Source of the DNA: Roseiarcus sp963761435
GTDB taxonomy: Bacteria > Pseudomonadota > Alphaproteobacteria > Rhizobiales > Beijerinckiaceae
Direction: 5' to 3'
Assembly: GCA_963761435.1 (NCBI GenBank)
Contig: CAVXHJ010000018.1
Span: 1-64,000 of the forward strand
Length of the DNA: 64,000 bases
The notes beneath the pieces were generated by a model. That model was not told the DNA's origin and did not search any database. It worked only from the letters and a program-made list of their open reading frames with translations. Below are positions 1 through 9,079 of the stretch, piece after piece (the first letter of the stretch is position 1; the number at the start of each line of letters is the position of its first letter). Made by a program: the position numbers and the translations under genes.

Positions 1-1869
1 TGGTCGACTTCGACTATGCGACCATCGAGCACCGCCTGCGCGAACTCGCCTTCCTCAATTCGGGCGTCCGGATCATATTGACCGACCTGCGCCACGCCGA
101 GCCGAGGCGGGAGGAGCTGCACTATGAAGGCTGGCTCTAGGCGTTCGTGCGCTATCTCGACCGGGCCAAGACCGCGCTGATCGAGAAGCCGATCCTCATC
201 AGGGGCGAGCGCGACAAGCATCGGCGTCGAGGTCGCGCTGTGGTGGAACGACAGCTACCACGAGAACGTGCTGCCGTTCACCAACAACATCCCCCAGCGC
301 GACGGCGGCACGCATCTCATCGGCTTCCGCAGCGCGCTGACGCGCCAGGTCGTCGGCTATGCCGAAAGCTCGGGGCTCCTCAAGAAGGAGAGAGTTGATC
401 TCTCCGGCGACGACACGCGCGAGGGCTTGACCTGCGTGCTGAGCATCAAATGCCCCGATCCGAAATTCTCTTCCCAGACCAAGGACAAGCTGGTCTCCTC
501 GGAGGTGCGCCCGGTGGTCGAGGGGCTGGTCAACGACCTGCTCTCGCAATGGTTCGAGGAGCATCCGCAGGAGGCGCGGGTGATCGTCGGCAAGGTGGTG
601 GAGGCGGCGCAGGCGCGCGAGGCGGCGCGCAAGGCCCGCGAGCTCACCCGCCGCAAGGGCGCGCTCGACATCGCGAGCCTGCCCGGCAAGCTCGCGGACT
701 GTCAGGGGCTCGCCATCCCGGCGAAGTCGGAGATCTTCCTGGTCGAGGGCGATTTCGGCCGGCGGCACCGCCAAGCAGGGGCGCAACCGCGAGTTCCAGG
801 CGGTGCTGCCGCTGCGCGGCAAGATCCTCAATGTCGAGCGCGCGCGGTTCGACAAGATGCTGTCCTCGGAGCAGATCGGCACGCTCATCACCGCGCTTGG
901 CGCCGGCATCGGGCGGGACGACTTCAACATCGAGAAACTGCGCTACCACAAGATCATCATCATGACTGACGCGGATGTCGACGGCTCGCATATCCGCTCC
1001 TTCTGCTGACCTTCTTCTTCCGGCAGATGCGCGCGATCATCGAGGCGGGACATCTCTTCATTGCGCGACCGCCCCTGTTCAAGGTCAAGCGCGGCGAGTC
1101 GAAGCGATATCTCAAGGACGAGCGGGCGCTCGAGGACTATCTGGTGGAGACGGCTCGAGGGCGCGACCCTGACCCTCGCGACGGGCGAAGCGCGCGCCGG
1201 GGCCGACCTGCGGGCGCTGATCGAGGAGGCGCGCACCCTGCGCCGGCTGCTCGACAATTTGCACTCGCGCTACAACCGGAGCCTGGTCGAGCAGGCGGCG
1301 CTCGCCGGCGCGCTCAAGCCTCTCGCCGATCCGGTCGATCCGGAGGCCGAGCCGCGCGCGCGCCTGATCGCCGAACGGATGAACGCCATCGCCGAGGAGA
1401 CCGAGCGCAGCTGGACCGCCCGGGTCGAAGCCGGCGGCTACGCGCGACCCGCGAGGTTCGCGGCGTCCGGCAGGCCGCGATCCTCGACGCGGGCCTGCTC
1501 GCGTCAGCCGACGCGCGCCATCTCGACGAGCATGCGCGCCCGCTGAGAGAAGCCTTCGCCGAGCCCGCGACGTTTACGCGCCGCGGCGACACGACGACCG
1601 TCTCCGGCCCCTCGGGGCTGCTCGAGGCGATCAACGCCGCCGGCCGCAAGGGCGTGACCTTCCAGCGCTACAAGGGCCTTGGCGAGATGAACAAGGACCA
1701 GCTCTGGGAGACCACCCTCGACCGCGAGGCCCGCACGCTTCTGCAGGTCAAGATCCGCGAGGTCGACGAGGCCGACGACATCTTCGTCAAGCTGATGGGC
1801 GACATCGTCGAGCCGCGCCGCGAGTTCATCCAGGACAATGCGCTGAGCGTGGCGAACCTGGACGTGTAA
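1..1869 (+). pseudogene. gyrB: DNA gyrase subunit B, 5'-truncated by window edge, with stop and frameshifts
   Basis: Conceptually repaired, this is the C-terminal two thirds of GyrB, the ATP-driven supercoiling subunit. Pieces in three frames carry hallmark stretches: NNIPQRDGGTH, DPKFSSQTKDKLVSSEV, the TOPRIM motif TDADVDGSHIR, YKGLGEMN and a terminal FIQDNALSVANLDV typical of GyrB rather than ParE. Damage: an in-frame TAG at 138-140 where family members have a glutamate codon, and frame changes near 217, 752, 1005, 1153 and 1441. Each can be repaired by a small indel, and the protein sequence on both sides is well conserved. Because GyrB is essential, this is either a redundant decaying copy or a stretch with sequence errors; a single substitution giving TAG is less typical of indel-type error. 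No intact reading frame exists as given. Confidence 0.85.
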
Positions 1870-2263
1870 GCCGCCGCCGTGTTGGCGCGATTGCGCGGCA
1901 GCTAGATGCAAGCCGTGGGCCTCGGCGGCCCCGGCGGTTCTCCGCGAGGCGCGATAAGCCCGCGAAACCAAGCAGCGTCAAAGTCTCGGCGACACTGCCC
2001 GCGCCGGTCAGAAGCACGCCCGAGGCGGAGGTGAAGGTGACGCCCGAGGGCAAGTCGATCGTGATCTGGTCAGAGATGTCGGCGGAACTTGCTAAGAAGG
2101 ACGAAGCATAAATATCAACTCTACAAGTATATTATTGTGGAAAGTATGTCGACCGTCGAGCTGATGGAAAACGAATTGCCGGTCACCGAGACTTTGGTTT
2201 GGTTATTCTTGTCCGCAAGCTTGGCCAGCGCGGGAAGGTCTGGAGCCGACGCGGCGCGGGAGG
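1870..2263. other. Non-coding stretch after gyrB
   Basis: About 390 bases without a convincing gene. The centre (about 2100-2220) is noticeably richer in A and T than its surroundings, unlike the neighbouring genes. Short open frames here show no recognisable family, and no strong terminator hairpin with a T-run was seen. Confidence 0.4.
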
Positions 2264-2497
2264 CTAGATCCGAGCGCCTGGCGCTCTACGCCTGCTTTGG
2301 AGCCAAGCGAAGGCGAACAGGACGAGCGCTATGACGAGGGAACCGATCGCGTGCTTGACGGCGATGTGACCGGAGCCCGCCTTGAACCCCGGGAAAAACG
2401 AGGGAAGGCCACTTGCCGGAACGAACCAGTACATAGCGGCGACGGCGAGGAACAGGAGGCCAAGAAGTCCGGCGATCAGCGGCAAGGGTCGGTTCAT
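2264..2497 (-). CDS. Small two-helix membrane protein
   Basis: A 77-residue protein starting at the ATG at 2497. It has an N-terminal hydrophobic helix (about residues 5-25), a short loop rich in Gly, Pro and Phe, and a second hydrophobic helix (about 50-68) followed by a basic Arg-rich end, which suggests an inner-membrane hairpin with the C-terminus in the cytoplasm. The longer upstream extension of this frame runs through the tRNA gene and is not credible. Small proteins of this look are, from memory, common in Hyphomicrobiales, but I cannot assign a function. It stands alone between the broken gyrB and tRNA-Lys. Confidence 0.65.
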   Translation of the reverse strand: MNRPLPLIAGLLGLLFLAVAAMYWFVPASGLPSFFPGFKAGSGHIAVKHAIGSLVIALVLFAFAWLQSRRRAPGARI

Positions 2498-2808
2498 TGG
2501 GCGGATGTACGCGACGATCGCAAATTTTCCGTTACGGCGCCCTCCGTGAGATACACCCCGCCCCCGTCGAGAGGATGCCGATGCGGGCCCCCCCCCGACA
2601 CGGCCTACCGCGCGGTGGAGCTGATCTGGCGCGTTCTTCCGGCCAGTCGACCCTCGGAAGGCCGGATGCACCCACACCGTCGTCAAGTCGACGCGCGCTC
2701 GCGCGGGAGCGCGCCTTAAGCCTGACGAAAGGTCACTAGCCCGGTCACTAAAAGCCGGTTTTGCCGTCGTCGAAGACGACGAAACATCATCTAAGCCCTT
2801 GATTTCGA
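2498..2808. other. Non-coding stretch upstream of the small membrane protein
   Basis: About 310 bases between the tRNA-Lys 3' end and the small membrane protein, both on the minus strand. It holds a C-homopolymer near 2590 and a short dyad just after the tRNA (around 2765-2785) with the look of GTCGTC-TTC-GACGAC on the minus strand, which may help end the tRNA transcript. No gene is supported. Confidence 0.4.
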
Positions 2809-2884
<76 letters not shown>

Positions 2885-3012
2885 ATCGCGACTGCCGGGC
2901 TGCTTCCGCTCGGCAAGGGGCGGCGTTTAGCAAAGGCGTGCGGGGCTGGCAAGCGGAAACGGGCCGCTCGCGAAACTGCCGCCCGCGCGACCGAGGCCAG
3001 CCGTCGGCAGCC

Positions 3013-4032
3013 TCAGTTCTTGGCCTTGTCGACCAGCTTGTTCTTGCCGATCCAGGGCATCATCGCGCGCAGCTTTTCGCCCACCTCTTCGATCGGGTGG
3101 GCGTTGGCGCGGGCGCGCATCGCCTTGAACGAGGTCTGGTTGACCCGGTTCTCCAGCATCCAGTCGCGGGTGAACTTGCCTGACTGGATGTCGTCGAGGA
3201 CGCGCTTCATCTCCGCCTTGGTCTCGGCCTTGATGATGCGGGGTCCGGAGACATATTCGCCATATTCGGCGGTGTTCGAGATCGAGTAGTTCATGTTGGC
3301 GATGCCGCCCTCGTAGATGAGGTCGACGATCAGCTTCACCTCGTGCAGGCATTCGAAATAGGCCATTTCCGGCGCATAGCCGGCCTCGACCAGCGTCTCG
3401 TAGCCGCCGCGGATCAGTTCCACCAGGCCGCCGCAGAGCACCACCTGCTCGCCGAAGAGATCGGTTTCGCATTCCTCGCGAAACGAGGTCTCGATGACGC
3501 CGGCGCGCCCGCCGCCGATCGCGGAAGCATAGGAAAGGCCGAGATCGTGGGCGTTGCCGCTCGCGTTCTGATGGATCGCGATGAGACAAGGGACGCCGCC
3601 GCCGCGCTTGTACTCGGAGCGCACGGTATGCCCGGGGCCCTTGGGCGCGACCATGAGCACGTCGAGATCGGCGCGGGGCTCGATCAGGTTGAAGTGGACG
3701 TTGAGCCCATGGGCGAACATGAGCGCCGCGCCCTTCTTCATGTTCGGCGCGAGCTCGTTGCGATAGATTTCGGCCTGCAGTTCGTCCGGGGTCAGCATCA
3801 TCACGATGTCGGCCCACTTGGCCGCTTCCGCGACTGTCATCACCTTTATCCCCTCGGCTTCCGCCTTCTTGGCCGAGACCGAGTCCGGCCTGAGCGCGAC
3901 CGCGATGTCCTTGACCCCGCTGTCGCGCATGTTGAGGAGATGGGCGTGCCCCTGGCTGCCGTAGCCGACCACCGCCACCTTCTTGCCCTTGATCAGGTTG
4001 AGGTCGGAATCCCGGTCGTAATAAACGCGCAT
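3013..4032 (-). CDS. ilvC: Ketol-acid reductoisomerase (NADP+)
   Basis: Second common step of valine, leucine and isoleucine synthesis: alkyl migration and NADPH-dependent reduction of acetolactate or acetohydroxybutyrate, in the cytoplasm. The 339-residue product from the ATG at 4032 has the usual class I length. The N-terminal Rossmann motif GYGSQGHAH is at residues 23-31, the region around GLNVHF carries the conserved His, PKGPGHTVR follows, and the C-terminal all-helical knotted domain (from about 185) carries the acidic metal ligands in LFGEQVVLCGG and E-rich segments. The in-frame upstream extension to 4059 is less likely because family members start MRVYYD. It is a single gene, divergent from the LemA/TPM cluster across about 250 bases; no leader peptide or attenuator was recognised. 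Confidence 0.97.
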   Translation of the reverse strand: MRVYYDRDSDLNLIKGKKVAVVGYGSQGHAHLLNMRDSGVKDIAVALRPDSVSAKKAEAEGIKVMTVAEAAKWADIVMMLTPDELQAEIYRNELAPNMKKGAALMFAHGLNVHFNLIEPRADLDVLMVAPKGPGHTVRSEYKRGGGVPCLIAIHQNASGNAHDLGLSYASAIGGGRAGVIETSFREECETDLFGEQVVLCGGLVELIRGGYETLVEAGYAPEMAYFECLHEVKLIVDLIYEGGIANMNYSISNTAEYGEYVSGPRIIKAETKAEMKRVLDDIQSGKFTRDWMLENRVNQTSFKAMRARANAHPIEEVGEKLRAMMPWIGKNKLVDKAKN

Positions 4033-4281
4033 GTCTTGTCCTGGAGTGTCGCGCGCCAAAGGGGCTTGGCGTTCATGAAAAGAGGGCAGGCGTCGGGGTC
4101 GCCGGCGCCGGTAGGCGGCTTTCTAGTGAATGCGGCCGATGCGATCAAGCGCTCGCCCCGAAGGAGGGCCGGCGCGGGAGAAGACGCCGGCGCCCCATTG
4201 CCGGCGTTGGCCTTATTGCTGCAGGCGCCCTATTATTGGCGCGCGCCGCAAAGGGCGGGTCTTGGCGGGGGGGGTTATCCC

Positions 4282-4878
4282 ATGCGCGTGATTCAACGAT
4301 TGCGATCGTTCGCCGTCCTGGCGCTCGTCGCCCTTTCAGTTTCGGCCTGCGGTTACAACGTCATCCCGACCAAGCAGGAGGCCGCCAACGCGGCGTGGGC
4401 GGAAGTCCAGAACCAGTATCAGCGCCGCGCCGACCTCGTTCCCAACCTGGTTGCGACCGTTCAGGGCTTCGCCAAGCAGGAAAAGGACGTCTTTGTTCAG
4501 GTCACCGAGGCGCGCGCCAAGGCCACCTCGATTCACCTCGACGCCAACGACCTGACCGACCCGGCGAAGGTCAAGGCGCTGCAGGACGCGCAAAACGCGC
4601 TGTCGGGCGCCCTCGGGAGGCTGCTCGCGGTCAGCGAGAACTACCCTGACCTCAAATCGAACGCGAATTTCCTTGCGCTGCAGTCCCAGCTCGAGGGGAC
4701 CGAAAACCGGATCGCCGTCGCCCGCCGCGACTACATCGCCGCCGTGCAGGACTTCAACACCACGCTCAGGACCTTCCCGTCCGTGATCTGGGCTCAGACG
4801 GTGTTTCGCTCGATCAAGCCGCTCGTCCCGTTCACGGCAAACTCCGATGCCCAGGCGGCGCCGAAGGTGAAGTTTTAG
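4282..4878 (+). CDS. LemA family lipoprotein
   Basis: A 198-residue LemA-type protein. The start at 4282 gives a short signal sequence ending in a lipobox-like SVSAC with Cys23, so it is probably an outer- or inner-membrane-anchored lipoprotein. The rest is the helical LemA domain, with the diagnostic stretch QRRADLVPNLVATVQGFA at about residues 45-62 and an amphipathic C-terminal half ending in a conserved FNTTLRTFPS. The biochemical role of LemA proteins is not established. It is followed after 23 bases by two TPM-domain genes; LemA-TPM-TPM clusters recur in proteobacteria, which suggests a shared envelope function. An upstream in-frame extension exists but overlaps ilvC antisense and lacks family similarity. 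Confidence 0.93.
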   Translation: MRVIQRLRSFAVLALVALSVSACGYNVIPTKQEAANAAWAEVQNQYQRRADLVPNLVATVQGFAKQEKDVFVQVTEARAKATSIHLDANDLTDPAKVKALQDAQNALSGALGRLLAVSENYPDLKSNANFLALQSQLEGTENRIAVARRDYIAAVQDFNTTLRTFPSVIWAQTVFRSIKPLVPFTANSDAQAAPKVKF

Positions 4879-4901
4879 TCCTTAAACGGGAGCGTGTCCG
4901 G

Positions 4902-5681
4902 ATGCCTCGCCTCTGGCCGCAGCCTGTCGTCGCCGCTCTTGTCACGGCTTTGTGGATCGGAGCGGCGCTCGCGGCGGCGAGTTTCCCGCCGCTCACCGGA
5001 CGGGTGGTCGATGAGGCGAAGATCCTCTCGCCGGTCACCGTCGCCGACCTCGAACGCAAGCTCTCCGATCTCGAGCAGAAGTCCGGCATTCAGCTGGTCG
5101 TGGCGACTGTGCCCTCGCTCGGCGGCGAGGAGATCGAGCCCTATGCGAACGAACTCTTCCGCGCCTGGAAACTGGGCGAGGCGAAGAAGAACAACGGCGC
5201 GCTGCTGCTGATCGCGCCGAAGGAGCGCAGGATGCGCATCGAGGTCGGCTACGGCCTCGAGGGCACGCTGACCGACGCCGTCTCCAGCATCATCATTTCG
5301 AACGCGATCGCGCCCAGGTTCAAGGCCGGCGATTTCAACGGCGGGGTCACGCGCGGGGTCGACGACATCATCACCGCGCTCACCACCGATTCGGCGGAAT
5401 GGAAGCCGAGGCCTGCCGACATGCGCCCCGAGCGTGAGGCTTCGCTCCTCGACACGCTGGCGCCGTTCCTGATTTTCCTGTTCATCATGTTCGTGATTTC
5501 GCGCATCTCCCGGCGCAGCGGCGGCGGCAACGTCGTCTTCATTCCGATGGGGATGGGCGGCGGAGGGTTTGGCCGCGGGGGAGGCTTCGGCGGCGGCTTT
5601 GGCGGCGGCGGGGGGTTCGGCGGCGGCTTTTCCGGCGGGGGCGGATCGTCGGGCGGCGGCGGCGCGTCGGGAGGCTGGTGA
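4902..5681 (+). CDS. TPM-domain membrane protein with Gly-rich tail (YgcG-like)
   Basis: A 259-residue protein with a signal peptide (about 1-25), a TPM domain (about 30-165, beginning LTGRVVDEAKILS and containing GYGLEGTLTDA), a transmembrane helix (about 187-203, FLIFLFIMFVI) and a C-terminal tail almost wholly Gly/Ser/Phe ending in GGGGASGGW. This is the classic YgcG architecture; TPM domains face the periplasm, and in plants a homologue is linked to photosystem II repair, but the bacterial function is unclear. It lies between LemA (23-base gap) and a second TPM gene that overlaps its stop, so the three probably form one operon. Confidence 0.93.
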   Translation: MPRLWPQPVVAALVTALWIGAALAAASFPPLTGRVVDEAKILSPVTVADLERKLSDLEQKSGIQLVVATVPSLGGEEIEPYANELFRAWKLGEAKKNNGALLLIAPKERRMRIEVGYGLEGTLTDAVSSIIISNAIAPRFKAGDFNGGVTRGVDDIITALTTDSAEWKPRPADMRPEREASLLDTLAPFLIFLFIMFVISRISRRSGGGNVVFIPMGMGGGGFGRGGGFGGGFGGGGGFGGGFSGGGGSSGGGGASGGW

Positions 5682-6283
5682 TGATCTTCGAGCCCGACGC
5701 GGCCGCGCGGGTCGAAGCGGCCTTCGACGCCGCGCAACTCAAGACGCGCGCGCCGCTCGTCTGCGTGCTTGCGAGCGCCTCCGCGTCCCGCGACGCCGAG
5801 TTCCTGCTCGGCGCCTGCATCCTCGCTCTCGCGACGCCGCTGCCGCTCTTGCTGTTCACCGAACTTTCCGCCCACCGCATCTATGTCGCGCAGCTGCTGG
5901 TCGCCATTCTGGCCGCGGTATTGGGCTCGCTGCCGCCGGTCCGCCGCTGGCTCGTTCCCAAGCGCTGGGCGCGTTCGGCCGGCCACCGGGCGGCGCTCGC
6001 CCAATTCGTGCTGCGCGGAATCGACCGCTCGCAATGCGGCGCGCTCATCTACGTGTCGCTCGCCGAGCATTACATCCGCATCGTCCCGGCGGAGGACGCC
6101 GCCCACGCCGTCGCCCATGACCAATGGCAAGCCGCCGTCGATGAGGCGCTTCAACCGCTCGCCGCCGGGGCGACGGAGACCGCGCTGACCGGGCTCGCCC
6201 AGCGCTGCGGCGACCTCCTCGCTCGCCCGTTTCCGCCTGGGCCGCCCGTGGATGTGAGGCGGCAGCAATTCCACATCGTCTGA
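5681..6283 (+). CDS. TPM-domain membrane protein, second copy
   Basis: A 200-residue protein. The ATG at 5681 overlaps the TGA of the preceding TPM gene by one base; a GTG at 5678 is an alternative start one codon upstream. The first 45 residues are soluble, followed by two closely spaced hydrophobic helices (about 45-65 and 70-90), then a TPM-like soluble part containing AEHYIRIVPAEDAAHAV and ending with PPVDVRRQQFHIV. This matches the shorter TPM proteins that accompany LemA and YgcG-type proteins. Translational coupling to the upstream gene suggests a complex with it. Function is unknown. Confidence 0.88.
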   Translation: MIFEPDAAARVEAAFDAAQLKTRAPLVCVLASASASRDAEFLLGACILALATPLPLLLFTELSAHRIYVAQLLVAILAAVLGSLPPVRRWLVPKRWARSAGHRAALAQFVLRGIDRSQCGALIYVSLAEHYIRIVPAEDAAHAVAHDQWQAAVDEALQPLAAGATETALTGLAQRCGDLLARPFPPGPPVDVRRQQFHIV

Positions 6284-6398
6284 GCGTCGACACGAAATCC
6301 GGAGGCGCGCGCGTCCGGCGTAAACCAAGCCGGCGGCTTGAGATTGCGGCCGTTCTCCTCTAGGAACAGTTTCACTTCGGGAGCTCGCGGGGAATGCC

Positions 6399-7694
6399 AT
6401 GACGCCATTTGGCTTGGGCGGAATTGGGCGGCGCGCGGGGATCGGTCTCGCCGCTGTCCTGGCGATCGGCGTGGTCTCGGCGCAGGCGACGCCCTACCTG
6501 GTCGCGGACGCCGACAGCGGGCAGGTGCTGATCGCCAACGAGGCGACCGACGCCTGGTATCCGGCCTCGCTCACCAAGCTGATGACCGTCTATCTGGCGC
6601 TGGACGCGGTGCGCGCCGGCAGGCTCACGCTCGACACGCCCCTCATCATGTCGGCGCGCGCGGCTCGAATGCCGCCGTCGAAAATGGGGTTCCGGCCGGG
6701 GACCGAAGTGACGCTGGACAATGCGCTCAAGATGCTGATGGTCAAATCTCCCAACGACATTGCGGTGATGGTCGCGGAGGGCGTTTCGGGCTCGGTCGAA
6801 GCTTTCGCCAACGACATGAATGCGGCGGGGCAGCGTCTCGGCCTGCATGAATCGCATTTCGTCAATCCGAACGGCCTGCACGATCCCGCCCACATATCTT
6901 CCGCCCGCGACATGGCGATGATCGCCCGCGCGCTCCTGCGCGAATTCCCGGAGCACGCCGATCTCTTCAGCATCGGCGCGCTTCAGCTCGGCAAGCAGTA
7001 CATCGCCAACCACAACGGCCTTCTGGGCCGCTATCCCGGCGCCGACGGGATGAAGACCGGCTTCACCTGTCCGGCCGGCTTCAATGTGGTGGCGAGCGCC
7101 AACCATTCCGGGCGGCGTCTGATCGTCGTCGTGCTCGGGTCGCCGACGGCGAAATTGCGCAACCAGGAGGCGGCGGACCTTTTCGATCGCGGCTTCGCCA
7201 TGGGCGGGGGGAGCGGCTCGCTCGAGTCCCTGCCCTCGTCGGGCTCAGCGGCGACCAACATGCGCGCTGACGTTTGTCTACGACGGAGCGCGGCCGCCAT
7301 CGCCGCGGCGGCGGACGAGGACGTCGCCGAGCCGATCCAGGCCACCGCGTCCGGGGGCCGCGGGGTCATTCCCAATCCTTTCGCGGCGCTGCTGGCGCCC
7401 GCGCATACCGTGCTTTCCGACGAGAGGATTCATTTTGATCCGGTTCCGGTCTTTGTTGGTCCCGCCCCGGGCTGGAAAGGTCCGGCGCTGGGCGCCCGTG
7501 GGGTCGGCGTGGCGACGGCGTCCGTCCCCGCTCAGGGCGACGCCGAATCCAACCCGCCGCCAACGCCCCATCGCGCCATAGGCAAGTCCAAGTCAAAACG
7601 CATTCGCAACGCCCCCGCGGAGGCCAAGACCCAGAAACTCTTGGCCGCGAAGGCCGTCAAGCCGAAGACCGACAACAGCGGCGACGTTAAGTAA
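6399..7694 (+). CDS. D-alanyl-D-alanine carboxypeptidase (PBP5/6 family)
   Basis: A periplasmic serine peptidase that trims the terminal D-Ala from peptidoglycan stem peptides. The signal peptide (about 1-30) is followed by the S11 catalytic core with all three motifs visible: SLTK at residues 57-60 (nucleophile Ser57), SPN at 117-119 and KTG at 219-221. The 431-residue length exceeds the minimal S11 core of about 260; the C-terminal 170 residues are low-complexity, rich in Ala, Pro and Lys, and lack the canonical amphipathic PBP5 membrane anchor. Similar extended alphaproteobacterial proteins are known, so this may bind the wall instead. It is a single gene with a strong terminator about 250 bases downstream. 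Confidence 0.93.
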   Translation: MTPFGLGGIGRRAGIGLAAVLAIGVVSAQATPYLVADADSGQVLIANEATDAWYPASLTKLMTVYLALDAVRAGRLTLDTPLIMSARAARMPPSKMGFRPGTEVTLDNALKMLMVKSPNDIAVMVAEGVSGSVEAFANDMNAAGQRLGLHESHFVNPNGLHDPAHISSARDMAMIARALLREFPEHADLFSIGALQLGKQYIANHNGLLGRYPGADGMKTGFTCPAGFNVVASANHSGRRLIVVVLGSPTAKLRNQEAADLFDRGFAMGGGSGSLESLPSSGSAATNMRADVCLRRSAAAIAAAADEDVAEPIQATASGGRGVIPNPFAALLAPAHTVLSDERIHFDPVPVFVGPAPGWKGPALGARGVGVATASVPAQGDAESNPPPTPHRAIGKSKSKRIRNAPAEAKTQKLLAAKAVKPKTDNSGDVK

Positions 7695-7944
7695 GACGTC
7701 TCGACCCGTGACCCGCGAGATTTGGGATCAAAAAGTCGAATTTGCCGCCTGAATTATAGCGGTAGAAAGTAGAAGAATTTTTTTTTACATCATGCCTTAG
7801 TTTGGCCAGTTTATGGTCAAGCGCGCGCCGCAACGCACGATCATATTCGGAAAGTGCCGCGTGGGATCGGTTCGCGGTTAGCTCGGTTTTCTTGCCCCCC
7901 AGCCCCCGAGCGCCAAGACGGGCCGAAGGCATTCCACGAAGGCT
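7695..7944. other. Gene-free stretch before a strong terminator
   Basis: About 250 bases after the carboxypeptidase gene. It contains an A/T-rich patch with a run of nine T near 7780, then GC-rich sequence leading into the terminator at 7945-7987. The minus-strand open frame here (about 80 codons) has no recognisable family. It could be a 3' UTR or a small RNA; nothing matches a known RNA family that I can identify. Confidence 0.4.
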
Positions 7945-7987
7945 AGCGGATCGGCGGGCCCCCTCCTAGCCGATCCGCTCTTTTTTT
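7945..7987 (+). terminator. Intrinsic (Rho-independent) terminator
   Basis: A perfect 11-bp stem, AGCGGATCGGC at 7945-7955 and GCCGATCCGCT at 7969-7979, with a 13-base loop and followed directly by C and seven T (7981-7987). The T-run lies on the plus strand, so it ends transcripts from the carboxypeptidase side; nudC converges from the other side. Confidence 0.9.
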
Positions 7988-8011
7988 GCCCAAACGGCAG
8001 AAGATCCGGCG

Positions 8012-9022
8012 TCATCCGTCAAATCTTACCTCTCCGTAAGCCCATCGCTTCAAGAGGTGATGCGCGATCGCCATTACCGTTGGCGCGATGAGGCGGTCGG
8101 GGTTGCGCTGTTCCATGATCGTGACGGCCTCGTCCCGGCTGAACCAGCGGGCGTCCTCCAGCTCGACGCGGTCGACCCTGATCTCCCGGCCGCGCGCTTC
8201 CGCGAAGCAGCCGATCATCAGCGACATCGGGAAGGGCCACGGCTGGGAAGCGAAATACTGAACCGCCCCGCAGGCGACGCCCGCCTCCTCCCAGATTTCG
8301 CGTCGGACCGCAGCCTCGATTGTCTCCCCGGGCTCGACGAATCCGGCCAGCGCCGAGTACATGCCCTTCGGGAACCTCGGCTGGCGGCCGAGCAGGCAGG
8401 AATCGCCCTCGATCGCGAGCATGATGACCACCGGATCGGTGCGCGGGAAATGGGTCGCCTGGCAGACCTTGCAGTCCCGCCGCCAACCCGCAACCGCGAC
8501 GTCCGTGAGCGCGCCGCAGTTGGCGCAGAAGCGATGACGCGCGTGCCAGTTCATGAGCGCCTTGGCCGCGGCCAGCATCGCCGCCTCGTCCTGCCGCACG
8601 AGGCCGCCGATCGCGATCGAGCGCAGGTCGACGAGCTTGAGGTCCTCGCGGCCCGGGACGGCCAGAACCCGCCGATCGAGAAAGCCGTCGCTGGCGTCTG
8701 AGCGCAGTTCGACCGCCTCATCGCTCAGGAGGGCGGCGAAGATCGGCGCGCCGTCGGGTGCGAGGCCTAGAAACGCTTCGACCTCCGCCCCTCCGAGCCT
8801 AGCGATTTCGTCCATCGGCAGCAGCGGATCGAGCCCCTTCCCGGTATTGCGCAGGACCGGCATGTCGCGGGCGATCAGGAGCGCGCGCGCGTCGCCGCGG
8901 GCGCGCAGGCGCGCGACTTCCGCCGGGTCCTCGCGCCGATAAGAGCCGCGGTCGAACCAGTCGACGACATAGCCGAGGCCTTCGAGAGCAGCCAATGTCT
9001 GACCTCCTTCAGCCGCGCTCAT
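8012..9022 (-). CDS. nudC: NADH pyrophosphatase / NAD-decapping Nudix hydrolase
   Basis: Hydrolyses NAD(H) to NMN(H) and AMP and, in characterised homologues, removes NAD caps from RNA. The 336-residue protein has an N-terminal NudC-like domain, a zinc ribbon with Cys166, Cys169, Cys184 and Cys187 (CANCG and CKVC), the RTDPVVI strand, and a complete Nudix box starting GFVEPGETIEAAVRREIWEE at about 227. The conserved SQPWPFPMS stretch that distinguishes NudC from other Nudix enzymes is present as ASQPWPFPMSLM. It converges on the carboxypeptidase gene, and the LprI-like gene lies immediately downstream of 9023 on the same strand orientation, upstream in transcription. Confidence 0.95.
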   Translation of the reverse strand: MSAAEGGQTLAALEGLGYVVDWFDRGSYRREDPAEVARLRARGDARALLIARDMPVLRNTGKGLDPLLPMDEIARLGGAEVEAFLGLAPDGAPIFAALLSDEAVELRSDASDGFLDRRVLAVPGREDLKLVDLRSIAIGGLVRQDEAAMLAAAKALMNWHARHRFCANCGALTDVAVAGWRRDCKVCQATHFPRTDPVVIMLAIEGDSCLLGRQPRFPKGMYSALAGFVEPGETIEAAVRREIWEEAGVACGAVQYFASQPWPFPMSLMIGCFAEARGREIRVDRVELEDARWFSRDEAVTIMEQRNPDRLIAPTVMAIAHHLLKRWAYGEVRFDG

Positions 9023-9079
9023 CCGGCGGACAGGCGGGGACGGCGGAAAAAACTGATGGGCGCGCGGCGAGGCCGCGGC

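Noticed and set aside
2089..2334. 81-codon plus-strand frame after gyrB
   Set aside because: No recognisable domain and a weak start; it overlaps the end of a convincing minus-strand small membrane protein.
3343..4281. Upstream in-frame extension of the LemA gene
   Set aside because: It overlaps ilvC antisense and lacks the signal-peptide start; the ATG at 4282 gives a lipoprotein signal.
7687..7932. 81-codon minus-strand frame between the carboxypeptidase gene and nudC
   Set aside because: No family resemblance, no ribosome-binding site and it runs through a T-rich patch; better treated as non-coding.
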